Part shown: piece by piece, positions 10,888-19,636 of the stretch
Layout: each line of letters begins with the position of its first letter
Numbering within the stretch: position 1 is the first letter of the stretch
NCBI GenBank assembly: GCA_027605045.1
Contig: JAQFWX010000001.1
Span: 806,001 to 870,000 of the forward strand
Length of the DNA stretch: 64,000 nt
Direction of reading: 5' to 3'
From: Phallus indusiatus
Taxonomy: Eukaryota > Basidiomycota > Agaricomycetes > Phallales > Phallaceae
Notes under the pieces: generated by a model
Seen by the model: only the letters and a program-made list of their open reading frames with translations
The model's database searches: none
What the model was told of the DNA's origin: nothing
Made by a program: the position numbers and the translations under genes

Positions 10888-11195
10888 TGTTGTTCGACAG
10901 CGGACATATTATAACTATTAATTAAGCTTCCTCAGCGTGAAAAGAAAACGACTAATGTATTTAGAACAAACCTATTAATTAAGCTCTACAAGAAATTGTG
11001 TGAACAACGGACAAACTATTAATTAATAGACACTTACTCCTCAGCGTGAAAAGAAAACGACTGAGGAGTATCAAAATCGATGAAAAGATTTTTATATACT
11101 GAAAGACTGTGGTTCTCGAAAGGAAAAAGAAAAGTTATTGCCTTAAGCAGAAGCTTACGGCGTCAAGATTATGTAATTCACTTGTACTTTCAACA
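10888..11195 (-). repeat. Copia 3' LTR (left copy)
   Basis: In coding orientation it starts TGTTGAAAG and ends CAACA. It contains a 24-bp direct repeat (10930-10953 and 11039-11062) and a perfect 10-bp inverted repeat, TACTCCTCAG/CTGAGGAGTA (11035-11044 and 11061-11070), around a 16-nt loop. Confidence 0.95.
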
Positions 11196-11206
11196 CTCCC
11201 CCTCAC
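11196..11206 (-). promoter_or_regulatory. Polypurine tract of the copia element
   Basis: On the coding strand TGAGGGGGAG abuts the 3' LTR start TGTTGAAAG. A purine run at this position is the usual plus-strand DNA primer of LTR retrotransposons. Confidence 0.85.
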
Positions 11207-11391
11207 GCGCGAGCGTGATAAAGTCCAAGCATCCTCGAGAACAGTTCGATTTTTGCGGGCGGTAAAGCTTTTGTGAAGATGTCGGCACCCATAAGGTTCG
11301 TTTCGCAGTACCGAATAATAGCTATTTTGTTTTTGACTAACTCGTGTAACCATAGATAGCGGATGTCGAGATGCTTGTTCCTAGCAGACGG
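11203..11391 (-). pseudogene. Copia gag-pol C-terminus (fourth part)
   Basis: About 60 codons resume after the hAT insertion: ARNKHLDIRYLWLHE and GADIFTKALP, the conserved end of copia RNase H polyproteins. The stop codon is at 11203-11205, next to the polypurine tract. Confidence 0.9.
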
Positions 11392-11953
11392 TAAGGCTCT
11401 CAACGGGTTGGATCCGCGGGTACGGGTACCCGTACCCGCGGGTCAGTGTCAAAAATTTGGGTATCCTCGACCTGACCCGGGTTTCAACCCACGGGTCACG
11501 TGACAACCTGCGGGTAGGCGGGTCAACCTGTGACAACAGGTAATCTGCAGGTACCTGTGTGTTACCTGCAGGTAATGTCACGTGTGACTAGATGTTACTA
11601 GATTAAGTTATTAAGCGAGATGGGCGCTTATTTAAGCGCCCAACTTATCTTGTAGAGAATTAAAAAATATTGTTGGCATATTTTTTTATTTCCATTTTAA
11701 GTAAGATTTGAGCTCTCTAGAGCCAAAATAAAAAAAAAATCACGACAAACACCACTCGAAAATCACCCACCTGTCACTATGTCTTATAGGGCGGGTTAGC
11801 ACGGGTACCCGTGGTTTCGAAAATGGCTACCTGTACCCGACCCGGGTCAATTAGGCGCCGGGTACCTGTGTGACAGGTACCCGTGACCTGTGGGTACGGA
11901 TACAGGTACCTGCAGGTTAAACCTGTGCGACCTCTAACCCGTTGAGAGCCTTA
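11392..11953. mobile_element. hAT-type MITE, copy 2 (562 bp), inserted in copia RNase H
   Basis: It has perfect 18-bp terminal inverted repeats TAAGGCTCTCAACGGGTT and a perfect 8-bp target duplication GCAGACGG (11384-11391 and 11954-11961). GGGTACCCG-type and CTGCAGGTAC-type words fill both ends, and the AT-rich centre (11590-11780) has no frame. It is twice the length of copy 1, so the two are different subfamilies or differ by internal deletion. Confidence 0.95.
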
Positions 11954-12603
11954 GCAGACGGCCCGTCGCGTTCAGCAAGAGAGATGGCGCTTTGGTTGTC
12001 ACAATGAAGAATAGTCGGGAGGGAAAGAGGTCTGAAGATTTCTCCGATCAGGTTCCTGAGGTATTTCAGTTCCTTGCCAGCATGAACGGCGGCTATGTAC
12101 TCAGCCTCCGTAGATGAAAGTGCGATTAGTGATTGTTTCTTCGAACTCCAGGCCACGGCAGCGCCGTTAACGATAAAGGAATAACCAGAAATCGAATGGC
12201 GATCTATCTGTGATGCCCAGTCAGCGTCTGTGTACCCATAAAGACCGGAAAGGGCAGTGTTAGTAGAGCCGAAGGTAAGTTTCATGTCCCTCGTCCCTTT
12301 TGCGTATCGTAAGATCTGTTTTGCAGCATTCCAATGAGCGCGACCTGGGTTAGCCATGAAATGCGATAACAAGGAAACGGCATATTGAATGTCGGGTCTT
12401 GTCATGCGCGCAAGGTAAAGTAGACCGCCGATAAGTTCTTTGTACGGAACGTTCTTCATGTCTTCTTTTTCTTCATTCGTAATAGGGCATTGTTCGTCGG
12501 AAAATTTTGCGCCTGGGTCCATTGGAACATTTGCAGGAGCAGCATTCGAAAGACCGAAACGTTTAGTGAGGGTATCGATATACGCAGATTGTGAAATCGA
12601 TAA
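11954..12603 (-). pseudogene. Copia reverse transcriptase thumb and RNase H (third part)
   Basis: It continues with the SISQSAYIDTLTKRF block, YKELIGGLLYLARMTRPDI and the RNase H residues DADWAS, SSTEAEYIA and HCDNQSA. It is cut by the hAT MITE at 11392-11953; 570 bp including one 8-bp duplication keeps the frame. Confidence 0.95.
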
Positions 12604-12955
12604 TGTTAGGGCGACTCAGGGCACACACCTAGAGGAGGGAAAACCTAAGATCTATTGAGGGGCAGCGACTAACTACTCACCTAGAGGAGGGAAAACCTAA
12701 GAGAACAAGCTTAGGTATCCCCCTCTAGGGAAAACGCATATAAGTACAGGATACGAAGCGCTCGACTGATCCCCATGGGATCCGAGGAGATACAGACAGA
12801 AATCGAGGAAAATCGAAGAGATCGAAAAATCGAGAAAACGATGGAACTAATGGAAACGGCAAAGTACGGGAAATGGAGGAAATCGTAACACGAAATGAAA
12901 CCGAAAGAAATCGAAGAAATCGAATAATCGGAAAAGGCGCTAGCGTACCGTGACA
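12604..12955 (-). repeat. Solo LTR A (352 bp) inserted in copia reverse transcriptase
   Basis: Plus strand reads TGTTAGGG at the left and CGTGACA at the right, with the 5-bp duplication GATAA on both sides (12599-12603 and 12956-12960). It carries two copies of ACCTAGAGGAGGGAAAACCT (about 12630 and 12680). A purine-only-rich tract with many GAAATCGA-like words runs from about 12795 to 12935. In reverse orientation it aligns with LTR B, so it belongs to the same family. Solo LTRs arise when the two LTRs of one element recombine. Confidence 0.85.
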
Positions 12956-14456
12956 GATAAGGTACGTTTTTGTCGGTCACGTTCAATTTTCATGCCTAAT
13001 AACCAGTGGATCTCCCCCAGATCTGCTAGTTCGAATTTATCGCCGAGTTCGGCCTTCATATCAGCAATGATTTCCTCGCGATTTCCGACCAGCATCAGGT
13101 CATCAACATGTACGGCAACGATCTTGTTGGTACCGGGGTCATGTTTGTAGAAAATGCCAGGGTCGATTTTGGAACAGGAATAACCGAGGTTGGTGAAGAG
13201 AGCCTTCAGAGTTTGATACCAGAGCCTACCACTTTGCTTTAAGCCGTAGATTGCCTTTAAGAGTAGCCAAGCGTGGTCGCTTTTCTCGGGATCCTCGAAA
13301 CCAGGGGGCTGCCGCATGTAAATCGTTTCGTCTATGTCACTATTGAGGTAAGCGCTTTTAAAATCGGCTTGGTGAACTGGCCAATCATTCTGGTTTGCTA
13401 ACGCAAGGATGAGACGTATAGATTCAGGATTTGCAGTCGGGGAGTATGTTTCGTCGAAGTCGATGCCAGGTTGCTGGGAGAAACCCTGAGCAACGAGTCT
13501 TGCTTTTGCTCTCGTTGGGATGTTCTCGTCATTGAGCTTCAGTCGGAAGGTCCACTTGCTTCCGATAACATTTGCGTCACGAGGCGGTTTGACTAGTTGG
13601 AAGATCCCTCGTCTGCGCATCTGTTCTAGCTCCTCGATCATTGCTGGAATCCAGACATCTTTGTTGTCGCCATATAGTGCTTCTTTGACGTTCTCTGGTT
13701 CGGTTACCAAAGCTAATGCTGCCGTTTCGTGGTTTCTGATGCCTGTTGGTAGCGATGGTCTTGAGGGCCTGCCGGTAGCTGAGCCTTCGCCTGAGGTAAT
13801 GCTGCGAATGTATTGAGACGGTGTTATGGTTCGCTGACTTCTCCTGAGTTCACTTGGTTCCAATTGTTGAACGGGTGTCTCGAGACCTTGGACGGGATCG
13901 GGTGTAGCAGGTCTTGGCTGCTCAGGTTGGGTAGCTTCGATAGTCGGTATGACTTGTTCTTGTGGTTCAGGGTGAGTAACATTGTTGTTTTGATTGTTTT
14001 GCACGCGAACTTGGATGCTGGTAGATAAGTTTTCACCCTCCCCCACATTCGAAGAATGTCTTCTTGGTTCGAAGGTGATGTTTCGTTCGACGCTAACCCT
14101 ACCAGAGTCTGGCCAATAGACACGATGTCCATTGCCATTTCCTTCGAAGCCAACCCATCTGCAGATTGTCGTCCTTGGTTCGAGCTTAGAGCCAGGTGTG
14201 ATGCGAACGTGGACGTTTTCGCCAAATACGTGAATATCGGAGAGGTCTGGTTTCCTTCCAGTGACGGCTTCGTATGGAGTCTTGTTCTCCAGCGCTCGGG
14301 TCGACACTCGATTCTTTAACCATGTAGCGTGCATGACGGCTTCCCCCCATAAGGAACGTGGCATGTTGGCTGCGAACATCATGGCACGGGCATGTTCAAG
14401 AATCATTCGATGTTGTCGTTCCTCGACACCGTTTTGCTGCGGAGAGTGGTGTACAG
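12956..14456 (-). pseudogene. Copia integrase C-terminus and reverse transcriptase (second part)
   Basis: It resumes in frame with HHSPQQNGVEERQ, the third catalytic Glu region of the integrase, followed by the TPYEA/GRKPD block of copia integrases. After a Pro/Gln-rich linker the reverse transcriptase begins (WIPAMIEELEQ, KARLVAQGF, FDETYSP). It carries QADFKSAYLN and the catalytic AVHVDDLMLVG. It is cut before its end by the solo LTR at 12604-12955. Removal of that insertion and one duplication (357 bp) keeps the frame. Confidence 0.95.
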
Positions 14457-15482
14457 TGTCAGGGTACGCTACTGCCGTCTCTCATTTTCTTATTTATTAT
14501 CATCGGCATCATTTCTTTTCTATTTTATTTATCATTTCCATATTTTACTTTCACTCTCCGTTTCCTTGTTCTGTCTCTATTTCACTTTCTCTACTCGCGC
14601 GCGTCGCGCGCTCGTACCCGGCGTGATGCCCGTGACATCATGTCGCTTAGGTTCGGCTTGGGCGCCTGGCACTTAGCTGTGTCAGGGCCGCACGCCGCAT
14701 CGTCGTTTTATGTATATAGTAGCTGTACCTAGAGTGAGGGTCCCTAAGCTTGTTCTCTTAGGATCCCCTCCCTCTAGGTGAGTAGTTAGTTTCCCTTCCT
14801 GTCAAGGTCCGAGTCTTCGGATGAGTTCAAGGGGTTCGAGAACGAGTTCGAGATCGATGAGGAACTTGGCTTCAACGTATGTGTTGCGCCCGCTCCGGAA
14901 GGTCTGAGTTGTTCCTCGATTTGATTCGGTAACGACAAGTACTCACGACGATGATGTCCGACCACGATGACAATAACTTCGTCGGCGCAGACGACGAAGT
15001 TCGAGATCGAAGAAGAAGTTCGAGACGACTTTAAAGAAGTCGTCGAGCAAGAATCAGATAAAGAGAATATATTGAAACGAACCAAAGTTCGATTTCAAGA
15101 CGACTCTAACTATGTATTTTACATGGGTTTATATACATATTCTAGAGTCAGGGTCGAAGACAAAGAAATACAAGTTAGGAAAGTATTTCTTGCTTACATA
15201 ATCGAACTCATGGAAAACATGAGTTTTCACTAACTAAGAGATTAAACAAAGGGAAATAATACGACGTCATGAGAACCTCTTATATAAGTCGTTCTAGAAT
15301 AGATCGTTAGTCTAGACGCTAGTCTAGACTCGATCAGTTCGAGTTCGGTTCGTCGAAGAGGTTCGGTCGTAAGTAGTTCGTCGGAAACGTATCGGAATCG
15401 AAGTCATGATTTCGGATCATGACACTTCCAATATATCGTCTTAGGATCCCCTCCCTCTAGTGTGAGCTGAGTAGCCCTAACA
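14457..15482 (+). repeat. Solo LTR B (1,026 bp including nested LTR C) inserted in copia integrase
   Basis: It starts TGTCAGGG and ends CCCTAACA, flanked by TACAG (14452-14456 and 15483-15487). Without LTR C and its duplication it is 396 bp and resembles solo LTR A in the opposite orientation. Shared words are CCTAAGCTTGTTCTCTTAGG and CCTCTAGGTGAGTAGTTAG. A pyrimidine-rich tract at 14475-14590 mirrors the purine tract of A. Confidence 0.85.
14800..15424 (+). repeat. Solo LTR C (625 bp) nested in LTR B
   Basis: It starts TGTCAAGG and ends ATCATGACA, flanked by CTTCC on both sides (14795-14799 and 15425-15429). It is rich in GTTCGAG/TCGAAG words. Its 3' end matches the diverged LTR-like relic at 9445-10238. 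No coding capacity was seen. Confidence 0.85.
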
Positions 15483-17387
15483 TACAGTCCTCCGATGGTT
15501 TATCCCCTTGCTTTGGAAGAAGTTTTGAGTGTCGTTACTGATGTATTCAGAACCGTTGTCAGATTGGATGTTCCGGATTTCTTTTCCGCGCTGTACTCGG
15601 CACCATTCAACAAAAGCCTTTATTTTGTCGAGGGCTTCCGATTTGCAGGCCATCAGATAGATGTGAGTCTCTCGAGTGGCATCATCAGTGAAGGAAATGA
15701 AGTATTTCTTTCCTCCTCTCGTTTCGACTTCGGCTGGTCCCCAAATGTCGCTGTAAACGAGTTCGGCGAATTCCTTTGAGCGTTCACCTTGACGTTCTTT
15801 TGGGTGCGGGTGGTTGTGTTTCTTCGCTTTGGTGCAGGGCTCACAGAAGAGTTCTTCATTTCCGGGGAGTAACTCAACTCCGGTGATATATCCATCCACC
15901 ACGATTCGTTTGGCGCTGATTGGGGTGATGTGACCGAGATGTTCGTGTAGCTCTTTTAGTGTCAGAGATAGAGCTGCCTTCTCAGGGGCACTCTTATCGG
16001 ATACTGTTGGGAGGATGTAAAGGCCATTCGTCTGGAATACCGTGAGGATCTCCTTTTCTTTTGTATCCATGAGTTTAACACGTTGGTTTTCGAACATGCA
16101 CTTGTATCCGACTTTGGTCATCTTGCTAACGGAGACTAGCGAGGTCGGCATATCGGGTGCGTGTAGTGCGTCTTTCAGCGTCATTTTGATTTCGCGGCCA
16201 TTGTAGAGTACGGTGAATGGAACGTCTCCTTTGCCTATAGCATGGAATACCCTACTGTCAGCGGTGGAGATTGGACGAGGCTGTATGCTGCGGTAGTTGA
16301 CGAAGTTTTCTCTGTTGGGGTCAAAATGGTTTGTAGAACCAGAGTCGAGGATACGGTTGGTTTTGTCTGCTTTTGTTAACAACGCAAAGCTGACGGAAGC
16401 CGTGAAAGCATGTTCTTCTTGTGTTTGTTCAGAAGCAACGTTCGCGTTCTCCTTCGGTTTCCCTCGCTTGTTAGATCTCTTTGGACCCTGGCCTTCCTTG
16501 CCACCGCCCCAGCAATCCTCTTTCCAATGGCCCGTTTTCCTGCAGTTGTGGCAAGTCGACTTCGATTTGTCGACATTGTCCTTCTTGGTGGTATGGCGAC
16601 CACTCTTCGACTTAGCGGCGAATGCGGCGTCGGCAGACTTTTGCTGGGTAAGGATATTATTGTGTTTGGCGGCTTCGTTAATATGGTTGACCAGTTCCGT
16701 AGGGGTGAGTTGCTTCCCGAGAGCTTTGGTAGTCGCGATCAAAGCGTGGATCATGGGGTGATATGATTCGGGCATGGCTGAGAGAATTATCGCAGTGAAC
16801 TGAGACGGTTCGAGCTTGCCTCCCGATGAGGCATATTTCGCATGCAGCTTCTGTAATGACTGGATGGTTTCGGTTGGATCAGAGTCGGCCGGGCAACGAG
16901 TATGGTGCATCTGGGAGAGAATGTCGGCCTGGACCATTTCGGATTGGTCGTCGTACTTGGCACAGATATGTTTCCACGTGTCGACGGCAAGGTCCATCGA
17001 AATAATCTCGATTTGGAGAGTCGCGGGTACCGTTCCGAGAATAAGTGACCTTACTTGCTCGTTCCCTGCCATCCATTCGTCTAGCTTATTATTATAGTCT
17101 TCTAAATCCGCTGAGGTTGTATCGCCAGAAGGAGCTACTGGACGGATCGCTCGGCCATCAACGTATCGAATCAGCTTTCGCCATATGAACATCGACATCA
17201 TCCTCGCTTTGTATAAGACCCAGTTGCCGCCATCGGCTTCGAGTTTTGGTGGCGGAGTAATATGAGTAATCGAGGGGAGTAGTACGTCAGTCGATGATGT
17301 GGTGCGATTTTGAATCGGGGCTGTGGATGAAACGGGGGCCGGCGTTGAGGCACCGGGGCCCATAACCTGTTGTTCGACAGCGGACAT
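15483..17387 (-). pseudogene. Copia gag-protease-integrase (first part of split gag-pol)
   Basis: This is one open frame of about 635 codons. It contains a Gag region (residues 50-250, UBN2-like), a zinc knuckle CHNCRKTGHWKEDC at residues 279-292 and the retroviral-type aspartic protease motif DSG near residue 345. The GAG-preintegrase block LHEHLGH with a following C-x2-C (FCEPC) comes next, and then the integrase core starting at YSDIWGP. It is cut just after an integrase core segment (SDNGSEY) by the LTR element at 14457-15482. The gag start is either the ATG in the LTR (17387) or the ATG in the primer-binding site (17363). Confidence 0.95.
17353..17367 (-). promoter_or_regulatory. Primer-binding site matching the initiator tRNA-Met anticodon arm
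   Basis: Directly after the 5' LTR the coding strand reads GGTTATGGGCCCCGG. It does not pair with a tRNA 3' CCA end. Instead GGTTATGGGCCC is complementary to the anticodon stem and loop of eukaryotic initiator tRNA-Met (GGGCCCAUAACC). This is the half-tRNA priming mode described for Drosophila copia. The site is also in the gag frame and contains an in-frame ATG. Confidence 0.8.
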
Positions 17388-17675
17388 ATTATAACTATTA
17401 ATTAAGCTTCCTCAGCGTGAAAAGAAAACGACTAATGTATTTAGAACAAACCTATTAATTAAGCTCTACAAGAAATTGTGTGAACAACGGACAAACTATT
17501 AATTAATAGACACTTACTCCTCAGCGTGAAAAGAAAACGACTGAGGAGTATCAAAATCGATGAAAAGATTTTTATATACTGAAAGACTGTGGTTCTCGAA
17601 AGGAAAAAGAAAAGTTATTGCCTTAAGCAGAAGCTTACGGCGTCAAGATTATGTAATTCACTTGTACTTTCAACA
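17368..17675 (-). repeat. Copia 5' LTR (right copy)
   Basis: Identical to the left LTR over 308 bp. It should carry the element promoter. An ATG that opens the gag frame lies inside it (17387-17385), so translation could begin within the LTR. Confidence 0.95.
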
Positions 17676-18617
17676 CATTACTCCACTTTACATATATAGA
17701 CATAATAACTTTACCTGGATGCTCCACGAGATCAGAATCCCTTCGGTACTTACTAGCAAATAACCCGGGCCTTAACTTCAGTATCCCCGGTATGTGCGCT
17801 TTGCATTGATTTATAAATGCTTAGATTTAATTCAATATTTATAGCCAAAAATGCCTTGATACTGTTCGTCACCAATATCGTTGACTCGTTAGGAGATGTT
17901 CTTATATTGGCAATCTGTATATGGAAAGTATGGGGAACATGGAAATTAGGTCATGAAGCAGGGATTTACACAAGACATAGTATTGTTTCCATAATACTTA
18001 CACAGAGTAAGTCATAATCGGTAAACCTCTGGATTTTAAAGAAGCCTTGGCTCACTTGAGCCGAGCTCAGGCCTAAGATGTTGGTTAGCACTTTATTTCA
18101 CTCACAGTGATTATACAGACTATCTCATAATAATTCATTTTTTGCAAGCTTTGCTGTTGTTTGGAGTATCGTCCACGCAGTCATATCGACAGTAAGTTTG
18201 AGCTGTAATTGACGAAACCACCTGGTGGCTAAATCACATTTTCTGGCCAGATTCTAGGTGTCAGTGTTTCACTTCTGAATGAAATATAGTCACTCAATTC
18301 ATTGATTAGTCTTCTGGGTCCCCAAGAGCCGATAGTTCTATTCGTTTGCAAAATGTGTGAGGGCTAACTATATTTACCTTCCTCAATATTACATCTGTAA
18401 ACTCAATGGTTGACTTGAATTGAGTCTGTCAAGCGTTCTAGTTGCCGATTTCACACTCGATCTTCGTCGCTCTAACGCTGCAAGAATCGATGATAGTACC
18501 CCACCACTCGTATTTACGAACGCTTTGCAACATGCGCATCAGTCAATCCTTGCTGAAATGGACACTCCCGAAGAAAGAGGTGCGGGGGACGGCAATGGAG
18601 CTTACTACTTTCGATGA
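17676..18617 (+). pseudogene. DUF6533-type membrane protein, 3' part, downstream of the copia element
   Basis: The gene resumes after the CATTA duplication. A coding stretch near 17840-17995 contains membrane-type sequence with GDVLILAICIWKVWGTWK, the sixth-helix region of the family, then HSIVSIILTQ. The last exon (about 18420-18617) encodes SSVLVADFTLDLRRSN, the usual cytosolic start of the C-terminal tail, ending EERGAGDGNGAYYFR. In-frame stops between the pieces may be introns or decay. Together with 10264-10887 this is one disrupted gene. Confidence 0.65.
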
Positions 18618-18927
18618 TACCAGTGTCATTTCCTTATCTATAGTTGACACGGAAGTTTAATCTGCGAAAAACTGACTTAGAAACTTGCAGTACTATGTAT
18701 TATTGGTCATTAAAACGCCGGTAGTCATCAATGAACCAGCTGATACTACCCAAAGCCTTAGCTAGTACTTTGCACTTCCAATGTACTCAAGAGACATCGG
18801 CTCAAATAGTAAAAATGGTTTTTACAGACGAATGTGGTATGAAAAAAAAAATACAAGCTGTGCACTATAAAAGGCAAATGACGTCAACACCTAGACACTG
18901 AATAATCATGATTGGCGTGACCTTGAG
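18618..18927. other. Spacer between convergent genes
   Basis: This 310-bp stretch receives two gene 3' ends. It contains an A-run at 18841-18850 and no other feature that I can support. Confidence 0.4.
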
Positions 18928-19382
18928 CTATACAGGCGGATGGTATTTGGGAAGAGTTTCTCCTGTGTGATAAGGTGGCGGAGGAGTGACAAAGTGACTA
19001 GGCAAAAGCTGAGGATTTGGAACTTGCGAGACCGATGAAAGGTGGTAACCTGCAAAAGTTAGGATCAAAACAGAAGTATTGATAATGCCACTTTTGAGAC
19101 CTGGTACTAATGAGTCAGAATCCACACGCTGAGTCCTTTCTCTGCAGCAGCGTCCCCTTCGTATGAGAAGTATCGCGCCAAGAATGATGCCCAAAATTAA
19201 AACTGAATGAAGTGAGGAATAATCTATTATCGAAAGCTAGTTGCAATATATGGTTTTTGAAGCTCACTTCCTACTATAGGGATAATATATACTGCGGCGG
19301 TCGCCAGTATGGGCGCGACCACCATAGATGTGTCAGGATGTGTAGTGTCTCGACGAAGTGGCAAAGAGATTGAGCAATTCAT
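18928..19382 (-). CDS. Small single-pass membrane protein with Pro-Tyr-rich tail
   Basis: Traced exons start at ATG 19382. The first ends just before the GTGAGC donor; the second starts after TTCATTCAG near 19202; a 51-bp intron with a CTAAC branch site splits the tail (near 19050-19100). The predicted product is about 115 residues. It has a short hydrophilic N-terminus, one long hydrophobic helix (VVAPILATAAVYIIPIVG followed by ILILGIILGAILLI), a basic stop-transfer RRGRCCRER and a cytosolic tail. The tail contains PPPPYHTG and PKYHPP, which look like PY-type motifs that bind WW domains of Nedd4/Rsp5 ligases (inference). Not recognised as a named family. Divergent from the WD40 gene. Confidence 0.6.
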
Positions 19383-19636
19383 TATGATAGACTCAGAGAG
19401 ACTGTCAGGGCAGGAGCTAAGCTATTATTATTATCTGGCGTTTAAGTTTCTTCTTTTTAAATGATCTGCGGTTACCGGTGCACTGATGTAATTTTCGCCC
19501 CACACAGGTTGCACAGGTTCAGGAAAGAACGTGTTATTGAGGTTTGCGAGGGACCGCGGATCCGGATGATGGATCCGAAGCCCCTAGTAGGTGTGACGCG
19601 TGACTTTGGCGCTTGGGGTAGAGAAGTGCGTCCACA
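19383..19636. promoter_or_regulatory. Shared upstream region of two divergent genes
   Basis: 254 bp separates the minus start at 19382 from the plus start at 19637. Both promoters must lie here unless the WD40 gene starts further upstream. No defined motif is claimed. Confidence 0.4.

Larger units (their letters stand above)
10888..17675 (-). mobile_element. Ty1/copia LTR retrotransposon with four nested insertions
   Basis: Two 308-bp LTRs (10888-11195 and 17368-17675) are identical base for base by eye. The element is flanked by the 5-bp duplication CATTA (10883-10887 and 17676-17680). The coding strand is minus, so the 5' LTR is the right-hand one. The domain order Gag, protease, integrase, reverse transcriptase, RNase H identifies Copia (Gypsy has integrase last). 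Subtracting the nested elements and their duplications leaves about 4,830 bp and one continuous gag-pol frame of about 1,408 codons. The copy was therefore intact when it landed and was then hit by a hAT MITE and LTR elements. It interrupts a DUF6533 gene. Confidence 0.95.

Noticed and set aside
16297..16766. Large plus-strand frames inside the copia element
   Set aside because: Antisense to the gag-pol frame, which has clear domains.
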